Assembly (NCBI GenBank): GCA_029207755.1
Contig: JARCOQ010000007.1
Coordinates: 38,707,656-38,771,655, forward strand
Length of the DNA: 64,000 nt
Direction: 5' to 3'
Origin: Chamaea fasciata
Taxonomy: Eukaryota; Chordata; Aves; Passeriformes; Sylviidae
In this document: positions 1 through 12,500 of the stretch, piece by piece
How the letters are laid out: each line of letters starts with the position of its first letter
Numbering within the stretch: the first letter of the stretch is position 1
Notes under the pieces: model-generated
What the model was told of the DNA's origin: nothing
Databases searched by the model: none
The model's input: only the letters and a program-made list of their open reading frames with translations
Made by a program: the position numbers and the translations under genes

Positions 1-1751
1 GAAGCATGTGGGCCCCTATTTCCATAGTTAAAGTAAAATAATCCTCTTCTTTGTGAAACCATTTTTTAAAATCTCTTATTATATTTCACGTTGAATTATA
101 GCTAAATCTTGTAGGGATAATTGCTTCCTAAGGGTCTATACATTTGCGCTCTTAGTACATTTTCATAAAATAAGATCTGAGAGTGCTTTGCAGTTCTAAT
201 GTGTCAGAGTCTATATGTAAGATTATTCATTTTTGCTTGGCCTTCATAATTAACATTTGGTCTCTACTGATTCTGATAAATGTATTCCCATAATACACAG
301 AAACAACTGATTCAATTAAACATAGAAAAGTTGAAGAATTGCTACTTTTTCATTATTTTTCAAATATTCTTCATTTTACTGTTAGCTTTGTAGTGTATAA
401 TTTTCGAATTCAGTTTTCATTAATACATTTTTTCTAAAGAAAAATAAAAATTTTGCCAGTGTACATGTCCTCTTCACTGAATTGAAGAAGAGTAGGAAAT
501 AATTCTTGTGAAACCAATAACTTAATGTGAAATTTCATGGAAAATGTTTAACTGGATTTGACTGAAATAGAGAGAGGGAATTTTTTTTTTCCCACAGGCC
601 TTCTCTATTTTGTAATTTCTTATTAGGTAGTATATTTTCAAAGCAGATATTAATCTACTTTAAAGATCAGAAAGGCATACTAATTCTACTTTCAAGGCAA
701 ACTTTAGAAAACAAGAGAACTATTTCATGGTGATACACAAATAAGGTGCCCTTTACTGACTAAATTGCGTTACTCCATCCAGTTATGACGTTATTAGAAC
801 TCGCAAGGATTATTAGTCTCCTTCAGAGCTGTTGAGATGTTACATCTTTTCTTATAATCAGCTTTTTTTTTTGATGTCTGCCTTTCTTTTTAGCTGTGAT
901 TTTTTGTAGAGTTTATCCTACATGCTTTCATAGTTTTATTAAGAATATAATAAATTTAGAGTTAGAGCCAAGAAAGCCATCAGAAGTTTGTCTACGGTAG
1001 TGTCATAAAGCAGCTGTGCCTGATGTCATCTGTTTTCTGCTGACGTGTAAGAATCAGGTCAAGGGCTGGAAATCAACAATGCATAGCAGTTTGGTAGTTA
1101 TTCCAGTGATGATGCCTGTGAAGAAGCCACTCTAGAATGCTTAAGTATTCCTTGATGCCTTTCATAAATTGTATTAAGTTATTTTTGATTCCCAGAATTT
1201 CTCAGATTCTTAGAGTAGAAACCATTTTTCCATACCTACTTGGCAATATCAACCACAGAAATAAGTTTAGCTGACTGATCAACCTGTCATCCATGAAGGG
1301 CATCATCACAAGAGATTCTGATCTTATAAGAGCTTACAAAAATTTTCAAAAGCTTTAACATGAAGTATAAAATGTTTGCTACTTTTGAAAAGCATATGCT
1401 ATTCATGCTATTTAGGCGTACAATATTAACTATGGAAAAAAAAGTCCTTCCTTCAGATGAGGTGGCCTTTATTTGCAAAAACTAAGTAATTCTAACTGGT
1501 TTTAGGTTTAGTGCGTCAGAGCTGAAATTTCATAAGTTTAATAAGTTTAGAGCTGGTTTATGGCTATAAAGCCTCTGATTTCAACAGAGACACATTTTTG
1601 AGATGTAATCCAGGGAAGCTTGTCTGAATCAGTGACGGGAAACCAAGAGATTTCAATCTCTTCTATTCAAATTCCAGTTCAGCAAATAATTTTTACATTT
1701 TAATAGTTATTAATTTCATCCTTTCATAATAATTTTACCTGGGGCGGCAGA

Positions 1752-1808
1752 GATCACATTAATTCATTGTGATCACAGTAATTCACTTTGATCACATTAA
1801 TTCAGCTG
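1752..1808. repeat. 19-bp minisatellite, three copies
   Basis: Three tandem 19-bp units begin at 1752, 1771 and 1790, each starting GATCACANTAATTCA. Units 1 and 3 share the same first 15 bases and unit 2 differs by a T-to-G change. The last four bases of each unit differ. No function is evident. The repeated core combines a GATCAC and a TAATTCA motif. Confidence 0.9.
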
Positions 1809-3422
1809 AAATGTGAGTTTGGAATGTGTCAAGGCTCAGCCACGTCCAGAGCATCACTCTACCACCTTCAGCTATTGCGACTGTTGCACTGTAGTTACTG
1901 CAGTGCTGTGTGACTGATGGAAAACAGCTGCTGGTTTGCCTGCATGTTGTAGCTAACAGATGAATGCCTGTGTTGTCCACTGCTAAGATGGGTGTTGCAC
2001 CTTCAGCTCCTAACTATGAAGTTTAAACTAGACACTCCAAAGTTTAAAACTTGCTATTGATCCAGTTGTCTGTATGGTGTTATTGTTTGGTACAGATGGC
2101 TTTTTATTTAAAGTGGTTGTTTTTTGGTTTTTCTTTTTTTTCAATGAAGCACTTTAGCAATATTCATATGTTGGAGAATCCACGCTTTTCTCTCACATTG
2201 TGTTATTAATTCCTCTGGCCAATGTTCATTGTTCGCTTCGTATCTTACAAAATAGCAACCTGTGAAAGCTCAGCTCAAGAGCTCACTCTGTGGAGTTAAC
2301 CCAAAAGCAATTGTGCCTTTCATCCTGGATGTCATGTGCTTCTATCTAGAAAAAAGGACTGCTGTCACATTTGCAAATGATTTTATAGGTGTGTTTGAAG
2401 ATAGAATGCCAGCTTCATATTGGAAATGGAAGGGGTGAAGTAGATTGCAGATCTGTCTCTCAGTGAGAGGAGATACACTGTGCCCTTGCATTTACTGATG
2501 GTCTGTATCTCTTTTCCTGAAACTAAAGGAACATTTCAGGACCAATGGGAATAGTTAACAGGCTTCTTGGAGGTTATCTCCAGCAAATAATATGTTGTTC
2601 CAGCTAATCCTGAAAGGTTCTTCATGCTATTCTTTCAATAACTTACTATATGGGGATAAAATACTACAGGATTTGTCAAAGCAAGCAGAAATTTCTAACT
2701 TTGTGCAAGAGCTGTTCCAGTAGTTTGGTTTCTTCTCCTAAGAAGAATTTCTCTTGCTCAGCTTTCAAAAGGGTTGTTTGTGTGTAGAAAGCCATAATGA
2801 ATTCCTTTCTCTCACTAGTACCTACCCTAACACAGGATATGCCATCATTTAAATGCTTGGGCAATGTGAGAGAAAAAATTGCTACCCTGTCAATAAAACT
2901 TGTTATAAAGCACGTGAGATCACTGTTAATTTTTAGAGCGGAGGTGTGATGAAGTTTTAGTGCTTAAATTGCTTTTAATTGCATAGTGGAGGTGAAAATA
3001 AAAGACTAGTAAAACTTGGAGCATGCTGCTGACAACCTGGACATGAATAAGAAAGCACAAACATTTTTCTTCCGTGGCTGCTTCCTAGACACTTTATCAG
3101 ACAGAGTAGACACAGTTGCAATCTTAATTGCACTAAACAGAGCCTTTGCTTTTGCTGCACCCAGAAACACTTAATCACAAGGTCTTAAAGTATGTCACTG
3201 AGGTTAGACAGAAATCTGTTCAGCTCTTATCCATGCTAGAAGAATGATTAGTCGCTTTGTGGCTTGATGTTATTAAATAGCACCATACACCTCAGTGGAT
3301 ATCAGTGTGAGCTGCTGCATCATGCCATAAATGAACACTAAAATGAGGCCACAGAAACTTATGCAGAAGTAATTCTGTTCATGTTCCACTTCGATAATAA
3401 TTTTCTGCGTTCATTTCTCTTA

Positions 3423-3502
3423 AAGTTACAGTGTCTCCAAATGCTATTGCTACAGACTTCTGTCAGAGTCTGTAGCAATAGCATTTGGAGACACTGTAAC
3501 TT
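3423..3502. repeat. Perfect 36-bp inverted repeat with an 8-nt loop
   Basis: The left arm, 3423-3458, starts AAGTTACAGTGTCTCC and ends TACAGACT. It is the exact reverse complement of 3467-3502, which starts AGTCTGTAGC and ends CTGTAACTT. The loop is TCTGTCAG (3459-3466). All 36 base pairs are Watson-Crick and pairing stops sharply outside the arms (A opposite A). No flanking direct repeat or transposon terminus was seen. The length resembles a microRNA precursor stem, but real precursors usually carry mismatches. A recent templated foldback mutation, or a sequencing or assembly foldback, fits equally well. Confidence 0.95.
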
Positions 3503-5775
3503 AGCCCACCAAGTTAACTGTATTTTTGAAGAGGGAGAAAATCACTCATTTAATCCTACAGTGACCAACCCCCCTCAAGCCCAGAGGAAAAAATATGAGC
3601 ACTTGTTGACTGGTCTTTAAAGCAGTCATTTGAAGTTTCCTTGGACCCAATTGTTCCTTTGAGCCAAATTTCATCATTCACTGATGGAAATCCTCAAGGG
3701 ATGCCTCAAAGGGTTTCTCCTTCATTTGCTGTCATATATTTAGGAGTGTAACAGTTTGCTTATGTCTATCCCTTACAGGCAGGAAGTAACTAATTTAGTG
3801 TATGTATTTGACCATGAATCAGAAATCTGATCTACTAGTATCATAATCAGTGACCAATTTTATTAATTGGGGGGGTTTAGCCATCAAGTTAGCTGGTAGG
3901 CTTTATTTAGTTGTGTAGGTTCTGACAGAAAGCTGTTCACAAATGTAGTAATGTTCTTAGTCTCCTCCCATCTGGTAGCTAATGTTTTAGCACTGATAGG
4001 TGTTTGTATTCATTGACCAAAAATACCTTGTGTAGGGAGCTGAAAGTTAGAATAATTGCTTAAATGTGCCATAAGAAAATAACACAATATTTGCTCCTCA
4101 TGGGAAACATGAGAATAAAATTATGAGACATTTGCCCTTCACTGGGAGTGAAGTTGCCCAGAAACACAGGCTTCCAGAGTTCAATAAATCTGGTTGAGAT
4201 GAAATATCTGCCTGGGAGCTGAAAAGAAATTATGTTTGGTAACATTAGTACTTGCATGATTTTCAGTGATCAGCTTTGGATGCCATTAAGTGGTTGTGTA
4301 GATAGATGGCAGGGACACTTGTACAGATCTTGGTTCACCAAATCATTGCTACAGGCCAGAATTTTGAATGCATTCAACCTTGGGTTGTTTTCAAATAGAA
4401 GGAAACAGATAGACATACCCAAGTTCTTGTCTTCACTTCCTTGGTTGCACTGGCCATGCCACCTTCCTGTACCTTTAAGGCTGTCCTTTCACTTACTGCA
4501 CCAAATGGCATGTCAGCCCTGTGTGTACAGTGTTCTCTGCACAGCAGCTACTCAGGATTTCTTGGACTCTGTTCAAATGAAAGACCGAATGCTGGTGTTT
4601 CTTACCTACTGTGATCTCAAGTCTTTCAGCATCATTTCAAAGCAAAGTAATACATGGATAAGAGTGAGCAGTATCTGTCCTTCCTGAGAAGAGTTGGATC
4701 TGTATAATCAATAATGCTTGTCTGGAGGACTGTATCTCTTTAGCATGCTTCATATTGCTGTAAAAAGCTGCCCAAGAATGGCACTGAATGTATCTTGGAA
4801 GAATGAACAAAGCCCCTTGGCTCAAAGGGCTTGTTCACCTTGCCCAAGGAGTAGAAGTCTTCCTTCTCTCCTGTTAATAGGTGCTGAACATCTCTTAACC
4901 AAAGCAGGTATGTTTACTGAACTTTGATTCAGTTCTAAGCATTAAGGAATTCATTACTCATTCACACTTGGTGTTTGATGCTGGCTTTTGTCAGTTCCAC
5001 TAACAATTCCATGTCTGTTGCTTTTTATTTGACAGCCTTCAAACCTTTCTTGGCACCAGATTACTCCCGACAATCTTGAACATCAACTATTTGTATATAC
5101 CATATTCAGCCCTCTTTCTCATGGTGATGATGTGGTCATTTAATTCTTTTGGCTGAGTCTTTTATGTTTTGGCTTCCATTTCATAGGTGGAAGCTGTCTT
5201 TCCATAAGGCCAGTCAGTGGTACTGCTTCTGATTACCAGAAGCATTATTTCTGATTAATGCAGCAGGTTCTTGGAATACAATAATTTGATTTCAGGTGAC
5301 TCTAAATCTGGACTATCATTCTCACAGTGATTTAGGCTGCTTTCATTTCATCACTTCTGGTATGCGAAGAATCATCTCTTTCACAGTAAGAGGTTTCTAT
5401 GACCACGTCAACAAGAATGTCTCATCCATGTTTTTTACTTAACCATTCTGTAGTTGTGCATATTAACTTAGGATTTTAGAAATACTTCACGCTTTCACAA
5501 ACCTGCTTTTCCTTATAGCAGAACAGATCCCGTTTTGTATGATTGATACATTTGACTTTCTAGGCACTTTTTCCTTACTGAGTTACACGGCCACTTAAAC
5601 TGGTCTTACAGTTTGAAGGGTGCTACATTTGTTTTACAGCATTTTTAGGGTTTTGTCTAAACTCTGTTAAAGGACCTCAAAACTGGAACAGTTTATGGGC
5701 CTGGGCCAGATCTCAGTTATATGTATTCTAGAAATATGTATTCTGAAATAAAGAGATGTTCTGCATCAAGGGATA

Positions 5776-5996
5776 TACAGGTTGGATATTAGGAAGAAGT
5801 TTTCAATGGAAAGAGTGATTAAATACTGGAATAGTCTGCCCAGGGAGGTGGTGGAATCACCATCCCTGGATGTGTTTAAAAAGACTGGATGTGGCACTCT
5901 GTGCTATGATCTAGCTGAGGTGTTAGGGCTGGTTTGGACTCGATGATCTTGAAGGTCTCTTCAAACCTACACATTCTGTGATTCTGTGATTCTGTG
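5776..5996 (+). mobile_element. CR1 LINE 3' end (5'-truncated)
   Basis: The segment carries the hallmarks of a CR1 3' untranslated region: GGTTGGATATTAGGAAGAAG near its start, GCCCAGGGAGGTGGTGGA in the middle, then GGACTCGATGATCTTGAAGG. It ends in three direct ATTCTGTG units at 5973-5996, the typical CR1 terminus, instead of a poly(A) tail. It has no coding capacity and is a dead 5'-truncated copy on the same strand as MIPOL1. Confidence 0.96.
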
Positions 5997-6251
5997 AAGT
6001 TGTAGAAGATGAAACAAACTATGCAGGTATCCTGTAGCCAATTAGGAAGCTGTCTGCTACCTGCTCTTTTACTCCTTATCTCCATAGAGGTGACAGCCAT
6101 GCCTTAAACCTGTGATTTTAAAAAATGGTGTGGTCTTAAATGCACTGAAATTCATCAGTATCTTGTGAATTAAAATCACAGAGTTTGATACGTAAACAAA
6201 ACATACAGTAGAAACCAAAGTCATGTTAGGAAAGCTGCTTATATGTGTTCA

Positions 6252-6369
6252 AAGATCTGTAGATGTGGTACTTAAATTCATGGTTTAGTGGTGGACTTTG
6301 CAGTGCTGAGTTAATAGTTGCACTTGACCATAAATATCTTTTCCAACCTTTACGATTCTATGATGATTC
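6252..6369 (+). mobile_element. CR1 LINE 3' end, short copy
   Basis: It is a second truncated CR1 tail, about 255 bp after the first and in the same orientation. GTAGATGTGGTACTT, GGTTTAGTGGTGGACTTTG and CTTTTCCAACCTTTACGATT follow the order seen in CR1 3' ends, and it closes with ATTCTATGATGATTC. Its middle differs from the copy at 5776, so it is probably from another CR1 subfamily and not a tandem duplicate. Confidence 0.88.
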
Positions 6370-9300
6370 CCTGGTTTAGGGAAAGGTGAGTTCTTATAAA
6401 ATCAGAAACTCTAACTGTAGTTATAATCTTTGTCACCATGTCCAATGAAGATGTCACCCCAATAATTTGTCACCCCAGTCCTGGGGTCATTTTTCCTTTC
6501 TTTTGCCCAATACCATGTCAATAGTAGTACTATTGTGAACCTTTGTAAGTTTTGAGGAGGTGTCATATTGCTGCACTTCTAACTGTTAAAAAAAAAAAAA
6601 ATCTTTTACTTTCCTACTAGAATGGACCTTCATTTCAGGATTACATGGATCAGGTATAAAGGCCATATGTTCATCTAAGACTAAAGCAATCATGAAGCCT
6701 AATGTATCAGACTTACTATAAGAAAACTAGGATTCCTTCCCTAATTTGCCACTTTCAGATACTATAAAACACATTTCCAAACTAAATTCACAGATTCTGA
6801 ATCTGAACTTACTTTGTACATAAAAAAGTAACTGCTTTCTGCAATGTTTAAAGGTGACCTTAGCATCACTTTCTATTAACATTATGCCTAATCTGGCACA
6901 GTTTTCAAAGTCAGCGTTGTACCATAATAAAATAAAAAAGTACCAAAAATATTTAGCCAAGGTTTTTTTTATTCTTGAAGGTATTAAATTATATTAAATG
7001 TGTTAAATTATGATGGAGATGAGATATCAAATTTTATTAATGAAGAGGAGGACTATCATGGTTATGTGTTATATTTTATTTCATAAATTTGTTTCTTTCT
7101 CCATATGAGTTCTGTTATCCATGCATGCAGAAAGAAGTGTGGTGAATCTCAATTTTCAATATTTTTTTCAGTGTCATACCATGCACTCTTCATTTTTTAT
7201 GCTGCACAGGAAAATGATCCTCTTTTGTTTGAACAGCAACTGTAAACAAAATCTTGAGCCTGGATGCATGATGACATGCGAGTTATTTGTCCTTCAATAA
7301 AACATATAAAAGGTAGTACCCTAAGCTCTTGTGCAAAAGACAAGCTACAGGGTCATTAAATACCAAAGGTCTTGCTCTGACCTATCCATGACCTCTTTAT
7401 CTGAAACACCTCTCAGAATTGATAGAATCTACTTTAGATCTTGGGTGCAGAAAACCAAGGATAGGATAAATGATCAATATAAACTTTTCACAATTTTAGG
7501 TATTTACTAAAAAGGAATATTTGGCCTTTGTATGTTTAATTGTATATCTGTTCAGAATTGGAGGACCCTTTCCTAACATTTTGTATACAAGAAATCATAT
7601 GAAGTGTGCTTCAGAGTAGAAGGGAGACAGACGCTGGAGGCAGACACTGAAACATTAGGTCTTGCTTTTAAAGCTGCAGACTGGCTTTGATACAGAAGCC
7701 TCAGGGTCCTACACATTTGCTGTTATTTATAGTTTTACTGTAATCTGGAAGTCTCTCCTGTTCCCAGGTGAGCAACTTCTGGTTTTAGAGTGAGATGAAT
7801 TCAAAAGTGGCCATGTCTGAAAAGTGCAGCTTGGTGCTTAGCCATCACTTACTCAGAGGCGTTGGGAATCATTTTGCCTATCCTGTTTGTTTCCTGTCTA
7901 TTTATTTGGTCAGGTGGAAAAGGCACACTTTTGATGTTAGTGCACTTGTGCTCCTAGATCACTGAGAGGCTTTTGAAAATGTCTTTTGCCCATAGATAAG
8001 AGGAAAGTTCTGATTTGACTTCCAGGCGTGTGGCCACACAGAGGTGTAATGGAAAATTGAACTTCGCTGTTCACACATTCAGGTTGCCAAGAGGAAGAAG
8101 AGATGTCCTCCTCCTGTGCAGTAGGTCTGCAGTTCTACCCAGGCAATATGCAGGTCATCAAGAAAATGCTTGAGGACCAGAAGTAAAGAATGGATGAGGA
8201 TTTCTTTTGAATTTTTTTTTGCCTTCTATGGAAGTGGGCTTAATGAGGTAAAATCTTTCTCATCTATCTTCCAGAAGATCTCCACAGCTTTCCTCATGAG
8301 ATTTTGGAGTGGTATCTGGACTTAGGCTTTTGTCTAGGAGTCAGCTTTAGTGGACTGAGTACGTTAGGGGTCAAGTAGTAAATTTGATAATTTGTTAATT
8401 CTGAGTTTCCAGACCTTAACCTTAAAAAACCTTGTGCAGACGTCCTGGTGTACTACCTATTCGGGGTTAACACAAGCATAGATAGAACTGGACATATGAT
8501 TTGACATTTTTTATTATCTGAAGTCTTGCAATGTGTAAAGTAAGGTTCATATTAGCAAAAGTATATCAGTGTATTAGGATTTCAACTCAGTATATATTAG
8601 GTTTATTTTAGAAACACTGCATGACTAGTTCTGTCATGTAGCTGAATCAAAATTGTTCATTACAATTGCAGAAAAAGGAGTTGTTCACTAAAAAAGCTCA
8701 AAGAAGGTCTGATTTCTCCTTCAAAAGTGTGTTTGTAATTAAAACTTTATTTTTTTTGTGCCTCCAAAATTCAGTAATCTGTGTTGTTACTTCCAAAAGT
8801 CAGCTTTTCTAATGGTAAGGTAAATATATCTTACAAAGAAAAAGGGATGGAGAGGTAAAATGAGAAAAGAGCTGTCTTTATACTTTGGGTAGGAAGCTGA
8901 AGTAAGCAATGCAATTGTGAAATAGTGAGTAAGTGTGTATCATATTGCTTGAACATGGTATTAATGTGCATTGGTGATTGTAATAAGCTGCTGAGCAGCC
9001 AAATTTGCAATTTAAAATTGAACAGGAAGACCAAAATGTCATTTTTAGTTAGATTCAATATATAAAGAAATCTTCAGGGGCTTCATTTTCTGAACTGTGT
9101 TGATTCATACTGGATTTTCCATCTCCAGAATTGATTCTCCACTGAAGAACAGATGTCATCTTTCACAGTTTTACTAGACGTATTTAGATTTCATACAGTT
9201 TCACAAATTCCCCATTTCCTTGTGGATCACAGTCAAGATGATTATTTCAGTGCTAGTTTGTTTATTAAAGAAATACCTGCTATGCTGGAGGGTTATTAAG

Positions 9301-9507
9301 CTGGTGGTCATGGTATGACTAGAACATAGATTTCATTGTTTACAAATACTTTGACCACGCATTTTGAAAACTGGGAGGTTTTAAAAAAAAATAATACTAT
9401 TTCAACTATTTTTTTACATTATAGGTAGAATTTGGACCATGTTTCCAAACACTGAAGCTGATCTTTTATATATGTGTATATGGGCCAGATTTCATGCACA
9501 CACATAT

Positions 9508-9521
9508 GTCACATATGTGAC
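9508..9521. repeat. 14-bp perfect palindrome
   Basis: GTCACATATGTGAC reads the same on both strands. It contains an E-box (CATATG) core flanked by CAC/GTG. It follows an alternating purine-pyrimidine stretch. It may be a binding site for a basic helix-loop-helix dimer, or chance. Confidence 0.6.
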
Positions 9522-10191
9522 TGCTGGAGTGAAGTTCTGCTGACAGTAAAAGTTATTGTTATAGCATTTAAATTTTGAGAAAAAATGAACCCTTTCTTGC
9601 TTTTACCTTGAAGCTCTTGAATCCCACGTGTGCTTCATGGGACTCTGTCCCAAATTTCTGAAGCCTTAGGCTACTGAACACACACAAAAAGACTAGTAAG
9701 AAATAGACAGGGATCAGAGGAAATTCTGTTAAAATTTGTTTTTGTAAACTAGCTGTCTTACATGATACAAGAAGATCTGGTAAGAGTACCTTGATGCTTT
9801 GCTAGTTCTTTCTAGCTCAGGCCAGGAAACATTTTAACAGGAAAAAATCCTTGACATTAAAAGAATCTGTTGTCCTTTCTCAGGATAGTAGATAAATGCA
9901 TCCCTTCAAAACCTTTCCCCACAAAAGCTCATTAGAGCATCTCCACCTTAACTATGTTTCTTAGTGGGTCTGTAATCCTTCACCCCATCTTCTGAAACAA
10001 TGAAACTATTTAGCACAGGTTTCTAGTTTTAAAATGGAACTCTGTTTACTCCACTTTTCAGTAGTGCTTTCTCTGAGTAAATTATTTGAATACAGTACTT
10101 GTTGTCAGTTAGATGCATTTCAAAGACCTGAAGATTTCAAACCTTTTCCTTGTAATATGGTCTGGAGGAGAGACTTAGTATACCAAACATC

Positions 10192-10224
10192 TTTTTTTTT
10201 TTTCTTTTTTTCTTTCTTTTTTTT
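10192..10224. repeat. T-rich low-complexity tract
   Basis: The tract is a run of T interrupted by four single C bases, within intron. It is low-complexity sequence only and is not positioned before any recognised exon. Confidence 0.85.
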
Positions 10225-11521
10225 AAAAGGATTTTAACCATTTAAGAGTATAACATAAAATTGTCTGGGCTTAGTTGGTTATCTGTTCTTATTTCTTACA
10301 ACTGAGCAGCAGTTTTTTGGAGCACAGAGTGGCTGAGTGAGTGGGAAGAAAGTGACTGAAATTTGGAAAATGCTGTTGATAGCTCCTTCCCTTTGGAATT
10401 GCTATGTGACAGTAACAACAAAAACACTCACTTTTCAAACTAGATAAAATAAAATAAAATCTGTTTATCTAGCCCGTTAAATCTGGGTGCCAGCTTTCAA
10501 GCAGATGACGTTTTAAGCTCTGTAGATGCTAAATCCTGAAACATTTGGTCTATAAACAAAAAGCTGACATCAAATACAGCATTACTGCTAGACATAGTAA
10601 TGGTGTATGTATGCTGCATTCACACAAAATAGGGAGATGATTGCTTTTTTGTAGGTTGCGTTGGGTTTTTTTCTTATGTTAGAGTATTAAAACAGATATT
10701 AAATTTTATCATTAATGCAGTGCGTGGTCTCTCTTCAAATCCCCTTAATTACAGATTGACTCCAAGGATTACACAGCATGGATTTTAATTTTAACTGAAA
10801 CAAAAAGAAAAGCTGCTTAAAAATTATTCTTGCTGAGTGACTTGTTGGACCACAAAACAATTTTAACATCTTTTGACAAGTGTTGTCAAATTTAAAATAT
10901 TAGAGCTGAGTTCACCTTCAAACTCCAGTTGTATCACGTCCACTTCCCAAATAAAATGTTTTATTGACTTTGTCCTCACAAAGGAATGTCTGCTTCTCAT
11001 ATTTTTGTTTTTTCAGTTATTTTTTAGGCGATGAAGACTCACAGTCTTGTTAGATATGTTTATGTTTGAAGAAAGTGACATCAGACATCATATTTCTTTT
11101 CTTTGGTAATTAGGGCAAAATTACAAGGCAGAGCTGATGTAGCCGCAACAAATGTATTTCGCACTCTTACATTGTTTCCTTTCTGACCCTTGTCTTTAGA
11201 ACTTAAAACTCTGAAAGCTTCATTCTGTCCTAAAACATAGAATAGCAGGTCTGAGTCCAGAAACAACATTTTCTTAAACTGGAGCCTCATCCAGTGCGCC
11301 TCACACAGTAAGGTACTTCGGTAAGTACCTATTATTCCTCTGAGTAAAATCAGATGATCAGCAATCAGTTTTTAATCAGTTTCTTGTGGAGCTTCTTTCC
11401 CCCATTTCTTAAAGGACAAAATCAGTTTCCCAGTTTGTTTCATTAGATAAAACTCACTTGTCACAGTTACAGTGTATTGTATTTTTGTAGTTTTACAGTA
11501 TATCTCCTCCTGGTTCTTTAA

Positions 11522-11522
<1 letters not shown>

Positions 11523-11569
<47 letters not shown>

Positions 11570-11572
11570 AGG

Positions 11573-11607
<35 letters not shown>
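11523..11607. repeat. (AC)n microsatellite joined to poly(A)
   Basis: About 21 AC units (11523-11564) run directly into A6, GG and then an uninterrupted A35 (11573-11607). The same order, CA repeat then A-rich tract on the plus strand, recurs at 14064 and 51355. It is likely length-variable. CA repeats in a transcript can bind hnRNP L, but there is no nearby exon to regulate. Confidence 0.97.
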
Positions 11608-11610
<3 letters not shown>

Positions 11611-12199
11611 GCTCTCCAGAGCTACATCAAATAACTGCCCAAAGCTAAGTGTACACAGCTTCTTGTGAAGGACAGAGATGAAAACACTGTCCTGTCTCAA
11701 GATGGGCATACAAGTTTCTTGCTTTAAAAATCGGCTTGTTATGTGACTGAGTAATAAGTTTGAATACAAAAGGCTGGAGGAATGAGAAGTTAGCTTTTGG
11801 CCAGGAGGTCACCATAGTGCTGAGGGATAAATCTGTCACTGCTGTTTAATAGTAGTTAGTGGTTTGATCAAGTTCCCCCAACTCAATTTGTTAGCTTAAA
11901 ACTTATTTTTGAGACGTCACTGATCTGCAGGTAAACAACACCATTATTGCTGCATCTTCTTATGGGGTGAATTTTTTGCACTTAAAAGGGGTTATTTCAA
12001 CAAGCTTTTTTTCTCCCTTTTTAGCTGTCTGGATTGTTGCTATCAGAATTTTCAATGGCTTTCTCCATTATTATACTGGTGCACTTTTTTTTTAATGGAT
12101 CAGATTAAACTCAGATTAAACTGTTGCTTTGCCAAGCACAAATCCCTCCTGTTTTAGCAGGAAGGTATTTCTAAAGCAAGCCAGTGAACAAGGTAATTT

Positions 12200-12500
12200 A
12201 TACACAATATTGTTTTGTTTAATTTTTCTATTATGTGTAATAGTCTCAATGGTATATGATTTTCATGTCATATGTGTTTAATGCAGAGGCTAAAAATAGC
12301 AACAAATGAGGCGAAATAGAGTAGTTTAATAAGCGTGTTTGTGTGTGTGGTTTCTTCTAAGTATTTGTGATACTAATGCACAGCACTGTGAGTGATGCTG
12401 GCGGCTGGCAGAGGTTTGATGCTTTATATTTGCTATAAATAGCAAATATAAATGAATGGTTGCATTCTCTTGGCCAAGCTTTAAATGTATTATTGCTTAG
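12200..12500. promoter_or_regulatory. Candidate enhancer with MEF2 and FOX motifs
   Basis: The block contains two full matches to the MEF2 consensus (YTAWWWWTAR): CTAAAAATAG at 12290-12299 and CTATAAATAG at 12433-12442. The second is bracketed by TATTTGC (12427-12433) and GCAAATA (12442-12448), forkhead-type sites on opposite strands. Together these form a 12-bp perfect palindrome with a 6-nt centre (12423-12434 / 12441-12452). CTTGGCCAAG just downstream holds paired NFI half-sites. Calling it an enhancer is inference: motifs of this size occur by chance and conservation could not be checked. Confidence 0.35.

Noticed and set aside
3423..3502. Calling the hairpin a microRNA gene
   Set aside because: Known precursors are rarely perfectly paired over 36 bp and there is no expression evidence. 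It is kept as an inverted repeat with the RNA idea as a finding.
3381..3620. Open frame running through the perfect hairpin
   Set aside because: The frame crosses both arms of the foldback only because the inverted copy happens to lack stops. There is no protein support.
4232..4687. 151-residue open frame, plus strand
   Set aside because: The composition looks random, with no domain pattern, and it lies within intron sequence.
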